From: Isoetes taiwanensis
Taxonomy: Eukaryota > Streptophyta > Lycopodiopsida > Isoetales > Isoetaceae
DNA: 64,000 nt
Reading direction: 5' to 3'
Assembly (NCBI GenBank): GCA_021234155.1
Contig: JAJEKV010000063.1
Span: 838,947-902,946 of the forward strand
This document shows, piece after piece, positions 1 to 11,040 of the stretch; within the stretch, counting starts at the first letter, position 1; the number at the start of each line of letters is the position of its first letter. Under the pieces are notes generated by a model. It was not told the origin of the DNA and ran no database searches. It saw only the letters and a list, made by a program, of their open reading frames with translations. A program made the translations under genes and the position numbers.

Positions 1-1373
1 GAACTCGTCAGCAAAAAAAGGCCAGTGCAATCATCTCGAATTATCATTTATACCCCTGCTGACATGGCAGGGTTGGCCACGTCAGAACAATACACGCCAC
101 CTGGCGGTTTCCAGCTGGAAATCCGCATGCGGCGCCGCTGCTCATGGCTGCCCGCCAGGTGGCGTGCATTACCCCCTACTTAAAACTTTGCTTGTAAAGG
201 TTTACTCAAACGTTTGAAGCAATGATCCCATATGTGTTTCTATGACAAGAGAACAACAATCAATATAGAGAGGATACACTATCTTCCAAATATACATTAT
301 TAATCAATTCAAACAAGATCCAATATACATGATTTGTTCAAACAAATCACAACTAACAAAATAAAAATAGGCCGACCTTTTCCTTGACGTGCATTTTCGT
401 GGTACCACATGGCACCATGCTATACTGCGGAATGGAAGCCGCCTCGACCCATTCTGCGTGACTGGCAATGCAAAATTTTTTTTTTTTTTGAGGGTTTTGT
501 TTTGAGGTTAGGGTCCTTCGAGCTCCACACAACTGCCAATACTTCGAGCTCTTTGCCTGTATATCAGCTCAAACTCTAGAAGGTCGCAGGGTAGCGGATT
601 GCAGGTAGCAGATTGCTCCGAGTTTCTTTGCCAGATTTGTTCAAAAGATGACGAGTTTTTGCAAGAACTGGTAGAACCTTGTCAGTCTGGTAAAAATGCT
701 CCCCTAATCTGGTAAGAATCCTGTAAATTTGTTAGATCTATAAAAATGCCTCCTCTATTTTGACTTTCTAGGGAATGGAAGCTGGGACTCCAATCTCGAT
801 TTGCAGGTGTAGTCCCGCGACGGAATTTCAGAAATGGATGACCAAACTCTATTCCTTATACATCAAGTTGTGATTCAATTTCTCATGATTAATTAAGAAA
901 AATAGCATGCATGATTGTCAAAAAAGAAGAGGAGCAATAACAACAAATGTATGGCACACCAGTATGAATAGTTTGGGGCAAATTTATTACAATAGATCTA
1001 TATGCTTCATTTAACTTGTTGGCAAAAAGATAAGTGGCCCGATGGAAGCCACAAAGTTAGGATTGACACGAGCACTGCTATAATTGCCTTTGTGTTCCAT
1101 GCTAAGCCCATCTTTGCCTAGGAAGCTGGGAACCATGATCGACTTTCAATCACCTTCTACCGAGGATGACGACATTGATTCCATCAACTAATTGTCGTTG
1201 CTTTCACCATAGAAATTGTGACTAAGTAGCCTGCGGTCGAATCCTTCTCACTAGATGATGAGTTTTGTAACTTAGCAGTTCCAAATGCTTTGGCAGCTTG
1301 TTCTTTTGGAGCAGCTCATCACTTCCAATTCTGCATTGGAAACTGAAGCCGATCTCTTCACCTTGGAAAATGA
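1..1373. other. Intergenic, no gene recognised
   Basis: No coding region with recognisable motifs was found on either strand. The stretch holds a short inverted repeat near its left end, a T-tract at about 477-490 followed by gagggttttg that may be the reversed tail of a retroposon, and otherwise unremarkable AT-rich sequence. Confidence 0.5.
93..166. repeat. 15-bp perfect inverted repeat
   Basis: The arm cacgccacctggcgg at 93-107 is the exact reverse complement of 152-166, separated by a 44-base GC-rich spacer. It could fold into a hairpin or be a transposon end; nothing nearby decides which. Confidence 0.6.
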
Positions 1374-1575
1374 ATCCCATCGATCCGAGTCCTCGGATCG
1401 AAATTCTAGAGGGGGCGAGCATGCATGTCTTGCATGCATGCATGCAGTGCATGCCTTCTCTGGTTGGGAGATCGCTATATTAGGCGAGGTTCTTCATCAG
1501 CAGTACCTTATTCTCTATTCTTTGAAACCATGCAGAGGAGGGGCTTCTCCCTGCTTGGATTGATCAATTTAGCGT
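1374..1575 (+). repeat. Partial copy of the foldback-element arm
   Basis: This stretch is a diverged direct copy of 1731-1908 inside the neighbouring inverted-repeat element. It includes the cgatccgag/ctcggatcg mini-palindrome, a cluster of GCATGC motifs and the segment ending in ttctctattctttgaaac. Its last 50 bases match, in reverse complement, the fragment at 5826-5871 rather than the neighbouring element, so it belongs to a variant of the family. Confidence 0.7.
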
Positions 1576-1579
1576 TTCT

Positions 1580-3139
1580 TTCATGTTGTGGCATGTCCTT
1601 TCTCGGCCTTGCCTCTTTTTTAGCCATAATCTTTTGACCTTCGTCCTCGATCCCATTTTGATAAGGAAGTTCTCTTCTGTTCGGGAGGTTTTTGTCATTT
1701 TCATGCGAGCCCCATTCTAGAATCCCATCGATCCGAGCCCTCAGATCGAAATTCTAGAGGGGGCGAGCATGCATGTCTTGCATGTATGCATGCAGTGCAT
1801 GCCTTCTCTGGTTGGGAGATCGCTATATTAGGCGAGGTTTTTCATCAACGTCTCATTGGCGCTTCCTCTTCTCTCTCAGCAGTATCTTATTCTCTATTCT
1901 TTGAAACCCACCCTCCTCCCTTAATTGTTTAATGTATTTGTCGCCTGGCACGCGTGATGAGCCCCTCTATTTGAAGAGGTTTTTGTTTTGTTATCGCATG
2001 GCACACGTAATCAGCCCCTCCACTTTGGGAGGTTTGTTTTGTCACATTTATTCTAGTGTTGGTGATGTGCAGTACGGGTTGTGGCGGCGGCGGCCGACTT
2101 CTCCATTAGGTGGGTTTTGGGGCGAATTCTCCGGCCTTACATTTGTCAAGCCTCTTGTCGAAGGCTTATCGCTGGGTTTTCCTCGAAGACCGAAAGGCGG
2201 GAGGTTTTTAATCTACGGTGATAAGCTTTGGCGGTACCGCAGACCAAACATCTATTAGCATTGTATTTCATGGGGTCCAAGTTGTATAATTTGACAACAG
2301 ATTTTCTACAATGGTGGATAGTGGGTAGCCGCGCACATGCGAACTACCCAGAAGAAAATAATTGGACATTCCTTTATTTTTTATTATTGGGTAGTTCGCT
2401 ATATGTGCCGACTACCCACTATCACCATTAAAATCTTCACAAATTTTATACAACTTGGACCCGATGAAATACAATGTTAATAGATGTTTAGTCTCAGGGT
2501 AACCGGCCAAAGCTTATCATCGATATAAAACCTCACTTTTCGGTTTCGGGAAAAACCCTAGTGATAAGCCTTCGCAAGGCTTGGACAAATGTATAGGGAA
2601 TTCGCCTCCCAAAACCCACGAATGGAGAAGTCGGTCGCCGCTATTGCCGCTTAACCCTGCACTGCATATCACCGACACTAGAACAAATGTAACAAAACAA
2701 ACCTCCCAAAGTGGAGGGGCTGATCACGCGTGCCACGCGACAACAAAACAAAAACCTCTTCACATAGAGGGGCTGGTCACGCGTGCCAGGCGACAAATAC
2801 ATTAAACAATTAAGGGGGGGAGGGTGGGTTTCAAAGAATAGAGAATAAGGTACTGCTGAGAGAGAAGAGGAAGCGTTGATGAAGAACCTCGCCTAATATG
2901 GCGATCTCCCAACCAGAGAAGGCGTGCAATGCATGCATGCGAGACATGCATGCTCGCCCCCTCTAGAATCTCGATCCGAGGGCTTAGATCGATGGAATTC
3001 TAGAATGGGGCTCGCATGAAAATGACAAAACCTCCCGAATAGAAGAGAACTTCCTTATCAAAACGGGATTGAGGACGAAGGTCAAAGGATTATGGCTAAA
3101 GAAGAGGCAAGGCCGAGAAAGGACATGCCACAGCATGAA
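1580..3139. mobile_element. Foldback-type element, about 780-bp inverted arms
   Basis: The sequence from about 1580 to 2360 is repeated in reverse complement from about 2381 to 3139, with roughly 10 percent divergence and only about 20 unpaired bases at the centre (near 2366). Matching landmarks include the tcatgttgtggcatgtcc terminus, the block tctctattctttgaaacc, and a wing near the centre containing tagtgggtag. No transposase is present. This is the structure of a foldback or long-TIR non-autonomous DNA transposon, or a recent inverted duplication. A clear target-site duplication was not found, so the exact termini are uncertain. Confidence 0.75.
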
Positions 3140-3789
3140 TATGTAGCATAATAACATGGGGTTTTTTTTTGTGTTTTTGTACGCTTTTCACAAAGGTTTT
3201 CCTAAGATTTTATGGCGTATTCGAATGCATGTACTAATGCGTACATCTAGAGTGCACCATTTTTTAGTCGTTGATTTAGGTTTTTTTTTTCAATGGTCCA
3301 AAATCAAGGGCTCACAACAAAAGCCCTCTTTTTATTTTAGGGGCTGAACATGCAGATTTGGATCAAGCTGGGGGCTGCATCCCAATCATGCAAATCAATT
3401 GGTCAATCTTTCTGCTTGAATCTTTTGCAGATCTAATGTGAGATTTTTTTCGTTTTGCTTCAATTCAATCTGTCCACGATCTGCGCATTTTAGGTCAAAA
3501 TTTGCATACAATGGCAGCTGCAGCCGTTCATCCGATCGTGGGCGATTACTAGCATCATGGAGAGGTCTAAATCCAGTTAAAATGGTGGAAATTCTTCTAA
3601 ATCTTTGTCCTTGGCAAGGCAAGCGTTCCAAAAGCTTTATGAGCTACTTACGGTCTCAAATATGCTTGGAGTTCTTCTTGGGCGAACCCATTTTTAGGCA
3701 ATCTTGATCTTCTTAGACCTTGAAAAGCATCGAGCTCGGAACCCTAGCCATGGCAACGAGTTAATCTCAAGACCCTAGCCCTTTCTTTT

Positions 3790-3998
3790 TTGCGGTAGGG
3801 TATTTCTCTTTGGTTTATTCCTCCACTGCGGGTGTGACAGAAAATGCATGGCAGCTGCTTGCCATATTCTTGGCCACCATAGTGGGTATTATCACCACGG
3901 CGGTTGCTTTCGGGTCTTGGAGACGAGTTGCTTACCAATTTGTGTCACTCTTTGCTAAAACAACTCTAGGTCTTGGATACATACGGTCTTGTTTTTAG
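3790..3998 (+). pseudogene. Plastid dicarboxylate translocator (DiT) fragment
   Basis: The frame reads AGVTENAWQLLAIFLATIVG followed after a gap by RVAYQFVSLF and TTLGLGY, ending at a stop. Both blocks match the first part of the chloroplast 2-oxoglutarate/malate or glutamate/malate translocators (DiT1/DiT2, SLC13-type Na+/dicarboxylate family), where they lie about 60 residues apart. The intervening membrane segments are deleted here and no transit peptide or downstream part is present. It is a short pseudogene or retrocopy fragment without neighbours of related function. Confidence 0.6.
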
Positions 3999-4599
3999 TG
4001 AAGCTCATTGGCTAATGACTTTAGTTTGAACGAACACGAACGGGAAGCCAAAGATCAATCGCTTTTTGGGCGAAATTGCGAAACGACTTCTAAGCTTTCC
4101 AAAAACTAAAAGTCCAATAGGGTTTAACGATGATGGTGCGACTGTTCTTGAGTCCGTCTGCCGGATGAGGGCTTCCAACGGCTTTGTCGGTTGCTTGCCC
4201 CATTATTTCTATATGAAGCTCGGTGTGGATTTTGACTTGGCATATTGTCCCAGGCTTCCTGATTCCGGTGAGTTTTCAAACCAATATTCATTTCTTCCTG
4301 TGGTAGAATATGGATCACTAGCAGGCATTGCGAATGAAGCTGATTCTTATTAAGGAAGAGATTGCGGATCTCGTCTGCGACCCTAACAGAGACTTAGAAA
4401 TCGGATTTGCAGGCTTATAAAGCGTTAGCTTGTTCATGGCTTGCAGATGCCAGTAAAACAAATATATTTTCCAGCGCTTCCATGGCCCGTAAATAAGGCT
4501 TTAGAAGACTATCACATTTCAAGCTTTTGATTCACGGAAAACACGCCTCTATAGATTGCATTGCATGGATTTTGCTTCTATCATTAGTCATTGTGGTAA
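3999..4599. other. Open but unrecognised stretch
   Basis: A 95-codon frame at 4066-4353 is open but has no family match I recognise and may be a chance ORF or decayed sequence between two pseudogenes. No other signal was seen. Confidence 0.3.
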
Positions 4600-5095
4600 C
4601 ACTAAGGATTTGGAAGGAGGAGAAGGGTTGGAAGGATATTGATGAGTATGGTTATGGAAAAGTTAGGTTTTGGAAAACCTTCTTGTAGAAATGTATCGCA
4701 GAGATGTGGAGCTTTGAAGGATGCTTTCGGCGGTGGTCTCACTGAATTCAATGTTAGCGAGTTTGGCCAAAGGGGAGCATCCAAGAGGCCCGGAATATTT
4801 TTCATAAAATGCCTCTGCATGATCTAGTGTCATGGAACTCCATAATTGCAGCATGTGCACAGAATGGACATGAGAATCAAGCACTTGAATTTTTTAGGCA
4901 AATGTAGCTGGAGGGCATAGTACACAAGTATGCTTGGAGCGTATGCTTGGAGCATATGTGCAGAATGGAAATAATAAGAAGGCTTTGGAGTTTTTCAATC
5001 AAATGAATCTTTGAAGGGGTGAAACCAGATAAATATACTTTATGCGACTGTTTTGGATGCATGTGCCAATCTGGCAGCTCTAACAGATGGCTTGA
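4600..5095 (+). pseudogene. Pentatricopeptide repeat (PPR) protein remnant
   Basis: Switching frames, the plus strand reads RCGALKDA, then FHKMPLHDLVSWNSIIAACA with QNGHENQALEFFRQM, then AYVQNGNNKKALEFFNQM, GVKPDKYT and YATVLDACANLAALTDG. These are the characteristic blocks of PLS-type PPR repeats, which bind organellar RNA in plants. At least three frameshifts and a stop separate the blocks and both ends are missing, so it is a truncated pseudogene. Full proteins usually have ten or more repeats; here about three are visible. Confidence 0.75.
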
Positions 5096-5446
5096 ACTGG
5101 CCCCTTTTCTGGCCTCATGGTAATTTTTCTTTCTTTAACAGTGGTCCATGAAGCCATTGCAGAGAGTAATCACGTTTTAGGTTTTAGAGTCTGTATGTCA
5201 CACTTAATATTAGGACATTGAATGTAATGGCTTGTTTTTTAGCTCGACTTCCATTTTCTATTATGATTCACATGCACTAAGGAATCTCCATGCACGGATA
5301 TTATATGCACAATATTACATGCACTAAGGAAACTCCATGCACAATATTACATGCACCCTACACCATCTTTAAGGCCCGAAAGGGCCAAAATTTTTAGTTA
5401 ACACAAACCATTAACACACAACTACCATTAACATTATTAACATAAA

Positions 5447-5816
5447 CCATTGCATTTGACACATTTAAATTAAAATCCCCTTAAACCCCCTTTGGTTTGG
5501 GTGCATATTCACCGGGGGTTACGTGGGGCGTGAGCCCCCAAAAAATTACGATATATATGTACAAAATTAACACCATTAAAAGTACATTCTCTCAAATCTT
5601 ATAGTATTTTGCAAATCTTAATATCGATATACAAAAACTTGTACATGCATACCCCATAAATGAGGATCGCTATGTATGCGGTCGGATCTTGGAATAAAGG
5701 GCAAATATGCCCATCAAAGCCTCTCTGTTGCGGGGAGTAACCCCCACGTGTGAATATGCACCCAAACCAAAGGGGGTTTAAGGGGGATTTTAATTTAAAT
5801 GTGTCAAATGCAATGG
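5447..5816. mobile_element. MITE with about 70-bp terminal inverted repeats
   Basis: The left end (5447 to about 5520, ccattgcatttgacacattt...) is repeated in reverse complement at the right end (about 5742-5816) with very few mismatches. The 370-bp element has no coding capacity. The superfamily is not clear because no convincing target duplication was found at the ends. Confidence 0.75.
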
Positions 5817-5825
5817 ATTTGAATT

Positions 5826-5926
5826 GACCAAATTGGTCAATTCAAGCAGGGAGAAGTCCCTCCCCTGCATGGTTTCAAAGAATAGAGAATAAAGTACTGC
5901 TGAGAGAGAAGAGGAAGCGCTGACCC
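5826..5926 (-). repeat. Fragment of the foldback-element family
   Basis: In reverse complement this matches 1523-1572 (cttctccctgcttg region) and 1855-1908 (cttcctcttctctctcagca). It sits just right of the MITE. Confidence 0.7.
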
Positions 5927-7391
5927 CTCAGGCTCATTGAGGAAAATTCATGTTTTTGCCGCGCGCGCATTCTTCGAGCCAACAGCAGTCATATGCGCCT
6001 TGGTCCCATCTTGTTTTATATTTAGCCCTTCATATTCGCACCAAATCCTCAAGTTGAATTTGTTATTTTTCTATTAATCTATTGACTATGGTCGTCGTCG
6101 CATTTTAGATTTACTACCCTAATGATTTCTTTCTCCTTTGTTTTCTCAGATTTGGCTCTTCTAATAAATTGGTATTGTGATTCATTTTTGTAGATACATG
6201 TCCCGATTCGCTATTTTTACATGCTATCGTTAGTTGGCTATCATTCCATGGCACCATTAATATTTTTCACCTTCTAGCCATATAATTCCTTGGTGCATTT
6301 CCCCTAACTTCGGGATGGAACCTTTGCAACCTCAAACTCCACCATTGTAGTTTTGCCACAGTGTTATTCAATGCACTTGTTTCTCGAATGCCTTGTTTTC
6401 CGGGGATCGTTTTTGCCATGCAACTGCCTTTATCTAATGCATCACTATCCATTCACCACCATTCCTTATCTTAACCATTAGTTTTTGACATGCCACACAT
6501 CTACCTATAAACGTCTATCATTTTTCTAGCTAACAATTTTCTTTATTTGAACCTTTTCTTTAAGCCCTTTTCTCTACATTCGTTCCTTTATTTGAACCCC
6601 TACGTTTCTCAACCCAATAAATCACTGCTTTGAGTTCGTGATTCTGGTGTTCTTATGGTATTTTTCTAATAAGCATCTTTATTTTTTGGTAATGTATAGC
6701 TTGTGTTGCCTTATCCTCAACTAACTACTACAAACATTTTGGTTTTGAAAATGTTGAAAATTTCTGATTCTTGTGGTGCTCCATTATTTTATTCGAAAAA
6801 TACTGTCTAAGCATTTTTCTCTCTTTTGCACCTACTCTATGCTCCCTTTGTTAAGCAATTTCTTGGACTGATATCTCTGCCACCATTTCATCAGGTGGTG
6901 GCTTATTCAACTTTGTCTCGATACATGCATGTGGGTATTCATTATTTTAGACTATGTAGAGATATGTCCAATGCTTTCTAAAGTGGTTTCACATAGTTTT
7001 GAGGCTTTTTTGGTCAAAGGGAATTCAAACTTATTTACTTCCATGTATTCAATGGTTCTTGGACATATGCTATAGATATATTTTACAGTGCCTTTACAGA
7101 TACATTGTCTAGGGTCGGACATTCCATACAACTTGCTTTTGCTTGATCTATTTTTGTAGCTAGAGTTGGGATGCTATTTTGAGACAGTTATTTCTTGGTC
7201 CATTTCATTCATCACCTTGAGGGTTTATGGTTTGGGGATATTTTGGCATGTTTGAATGGTGAGTTGCAAATTGTATAGAGTACGCATACTCGAATTCATC
7301 ACTGGTATTTATTTTCATGATTTTTCTACAATGAGCTTGGTTTATTTCTACAAGCTATTTCAGGGTAATAAAGGTTCCCCCGATCTTTTGT
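5927..7391. other. AT-rich intergenic, nothing recognised
   Basis: No ORF with domain-like content and no repeat beyond low-complexity AT-rich sequence was seen. It is flanked on both sides by fragments of the foldback family, so it may be the interior of a larger, decayed member. Confidence 0.4.
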
Positions 7392-7439
7392 TCCTTCGGG
7401 AGGTTTTTGTCGTTTTCATGCGAGCCCCATTCTAGAATT
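7392..7439 (+). repeat. Fragment of the foldback-element family
   Basis: This 48-bp block matches 1679-1725 (gggaggtttttgtcattttc region) almost exactly. Confidence 0.65.
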
Positions 7440-7831
7440 TCCTAACCTGTCAAAGTTATATTCTCTGGCAAGTTGGCCACGGGTCCTTTTCTGATGGAGG
7501 TGTACAAAAAGGGCATAACAAACACATCTTCAACACCTTAGTTTTTGGTTGCTCGAAGGGCTAACTCTAGGCAAGGTTGTGATGAAATGGGAATATGTAA
7601 TGAATATCCTCAATGGAAGGTCGAGATTTATGAAGAGGGTAGAATCTGGTCAGAATATGCTGAATGGATGGCCAGAGGTAGTAGCAAAATAAAACGATAC
7701 CATTCTTGCAATTTGTTTCTAAATTGAACTGATGGGAATATCTGGAAGAGTGCCAATTTACATGAAATCAGCTTTTTCCTGCTTTAGGAGTTGAGATCCG
7801 AACTCGGATATCTGTCTCAACTGCTCTCCTT

Positions 7832-9330
7832 AAATTGTTCAAGCTCTGATTGGATATGATAATCTGACAATAGCGGCATTACACAGGTACAAAGAGAAGC
7901 TGAAAAGGGCTACATACATTCGCATGGTTAGTCTGCCAAAAGATGCAAAAGAGAACACAAAGAAGAAGATAAGCGTGTTTATCAAATCCAAGTTAGATTT
8001 TGATGGTGACATAGTTGAGGCATTTCGGGTGGGCAAATGCTTTGGTACCACGAAGCATATTATTGTGAAATTTGCAAGCAAGGAGAATAAGATGGGTGTC
8101 TTGAGCAAGCGGGAGAGAAGGTATGGACTAATGATGATCTGACAAAGGAACAATATATTGAGTACAAACAAGAACTTCATAAATTAAAAGATGCAGGGAA
8201 GAATGGTCATAAGGCATTTTGGAAGAAGAAACATGTTGATGTAGAAGAAAGGAAGTGGAAAATGCAGTTGCATAGGAAACAGAGGTTTGCTTGCTGGAAT
8301 ATCAATACACTAAAGCAAGCAAAAGTTGACACTATGGGGGACATTTTAAGTAATGTAGACGTAATATTCTTTCTTGAGACGTGTGAAAATGAAGAGGTAG
8401 GGCTTCTTATATTATGGGGTTTAAAATGATGCATTCAGTATGAAATAAAAAGAATAAAGGCTTAAAGGTTTTCGAGGCATTGCTTGCTATGTTAGACATA
8501 AATTTACACATTTAGTGATAGTCTTGGATAAAATGGCATCACTTCAGTATATTGGATTGAGATACCTGGACAATCTGGAAAACTTTATGTTGCTGGTTGC
8601 TACTTTCCACCAAGAGAATTTTGTGTGTACAGTTCTGATAATTTAGATAGAGATGATCCCTTTTCTCATTTGGAACAAGATATTCTAGCATTTGATGAAG
8701 ATGTGCTATCAATTCCTGGATGGCATAGATACTTTGATGATAGGATTAGATGGCCTAATCCACAAGGGCACCGTGTTTCAGTATTATGTAGCCGTCTTGA
8801 TATGGTTATATATAGTGGGATAGCAAAATTTTCCAGTTCTAGAAATTGTACTTGCAAGAATGCAAGTGTGGTGGACTATATTTTAGCAAAGCCAGCATTT
8901 ATTAATCAGATGGTCAATCTTTCTATTGGCAGTGAAAGGATTGACTCAGATCATGTGCCAATTTTTATTGCTATATGTGCTTTAGAAACGCATGCTCCTC
9001 CATCTATCCGAGCTCCAAAAATCAAGAGGAGATCTGATAAGAACATTCTGTTTAAGGAATCATGCGAGGAAAAAGATTCATTGATATCGTGGCCACAACT
9101 AACATCTGAGATTAGTGACACTTTGACATGTTTGGTAATTGATATAGCAGCCATGTGCTTTAGCTCACATAGGCAAAGGAAGGGATTACCATGCAATGGG
9201 TGGTTTGACCAGGAATGTAGAGAACAAAGGCCGAGGTTTAAGAGGGCAAAAGAGGATGTAAAAAAAAAAAAAAAAAAAGAGAGAGAAAAGAATATGTCAA
9301 TTTGGTTAATAAAAAGAAAGGGCACATCTG
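7832..9330 (+). pseudogene. LINE fragment: ORF1-like domain plus endonuclease
   Basis: The first part (7832-8140) reads like the C-terminal RNA-binding part of LINE ORF1 proteins, with IIVKFASKENKMGVL near its end. After frameshifts, RFACWNIN at about 8283 begins an AP-type endonuclease domain, followed by VAGCYFPP and, in the 242-codon frame at 8625-9353, CTCKNASVVDYI and SDHVPIFI, the terminal endonuclease motif. The same motifs occur in the better copy at 26.7 kb, so both belong to one LINE family. The copy stops near 9330 after an expanded lysine/A-run; the reverse transcriptase is missing. Confidence 0.8.
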
Positions 9331-9359
9331 CATATCCTTTAACATATATTTGATATAGA

Positions 9360-11030
9360 ATTATAAGTTACAAGAAATTTGTCGTGACGGCCAAGGCCGC
9401 CGCGAACATTTTTATTTCCTAAATCCTTTAATAAAAGAGGTTTTTGTGTTAGGTCATAATCTTGATCTTAGTTCTAGGATGCAAGCAAACTAGCTATACG
9501 TCAATAGAATCATGTTACTTGGTGAATACATGCCTTGCCACCACTCTCATTAAAAACCTTTATGTAGAAGAAGCAATTAAGAAGATTCCATTTGCAGTCT
9601 CTAGTGTTCTTACAAAGATCACATTTAAAAGGAGCTAAACAGTTTGACTACCTTGCTTCTCCTCCATTTCATGTATAAGAATCCCAACATGCCATCAATG
9701 GCTAAAAACGTGAAGGTCTATACAGACTCCCAACATGCCATCAATGGCTAAAATGCATTAGAAAAATGCATAGCTTCGTAATAATTTAGAATCATGTTGC
9801 ATATGAAGATCCAATGCATATTGATATGCTTTGAGCAAAAACTGACGTCAAAATTCAGATCTATTCTTTAGCCTGAAATTCAATAAATTCAAATAGCCTG
9901 GAATTCAATAAATTCTAACATAATAGAAGGAATGACAAATTACTATGGGAAGCAGATTCAGACCACCAACCAACTTGACAATTCCATCAATGTGCTTCAA
10001 ATTGCAGCTGGCTAAGCATAAGTTACAAAAATCCTACGAACAATAAGAATTAAATATGTTCATAGAAATGTCAACAAATGATACTTCTTACACAATCATA
10101 GCATCCTCAATAGAAGATGCAAGGACACCAACGCTATCCACTATCTAATTTAGAGGGAGCACATTGCCAACCATAACACACCATGATGTCGAACAAAATA
10201 GATCGAACAAATGCTAAACCAAAGGAAGAAATAAATCCATATGTGCCCTTTATACCAACAATTCCACAAAGACCCCCTGACATTCTTACAGATTCTGAAG
10301 CTTACCTCATATCAACCCCAATAGCTCACACATCAATCTTCAAAACCCAAAAGCTTACCTCCACTATCAACCCCAATAGCTCTAGGGCAAAGACCTGAAG
10401 CGACTGTAGCTGCAGACCGACCTGAAATCCTCCTGATTCTATATCTCTATTTTAGGGATTCCAAGTTGCTGCTATGATCAACGCCACTAGCAAAAAAACA
10501 ATTTGAATATAGGTGTACAAATATACTGATGTACTGAGACAAAGCAATATTGGTGTGCAAACAATAGTTATTTACTTTCTGAAATGGACATAGTCTAGAA
10601 ATCTAATTAAGTAAACAGATGAGTTTTGTACCTAAACCCTTTCAATTTTAGCAAATAATATTGCTAGAAGTAATGAACTTGTTCAACATTCTGCATTTAG
10701 TTCATAATAAGCATTTCCTAAACTTGAAAGCACTTACTTGAAACACGATCTCTCAAAGAATGGACTACTGCCAGTTACACCTTCATAGTGCCTCTCCAGT
10801 GCTAGACCTGCATAATCCACAGTAAAAAGAGCTCTAAAAGTATAGTAAAGCAACTACAACTAAGAGCTAATCCAGCAACGCTCAAATCACTTAACTATTC
10901 TGAAGCTATAAGCTGCACCACTAAGCACTTAAGCAATAGCATGCAGCACCATACTGACCCTGCAACTACACTAACGTGCAAACAGAGCAATGCCTTAAAC
11001 TATTAATCCACTACATGAAGCACTATATTA
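9360..11030. other. Intergenic, no gene recognised
   Basis: AT-rich sequence with short ORFs only. A small repeat (cccaacatgccatcaatggctaaaa) occurs twice near 9683-9755. Nothing coding can be supported. Confidence 0.45.
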
Positions 11031-11040
11031 CGCCTCGAGG

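Noticed and set aside
7545..7727. 60-codon ORF upstream of the LINE fragment
   Set aside because: No homology-like motif and no conserved neighbour; could be chance.
9257..9300. A-run followed by GA repeats as a retroposon poly(A) tail
   Set aside because: The LINE reading frame continues across it (lysine-rich text then NLVNKKKG-like sequence), so it is an expanded internal run.
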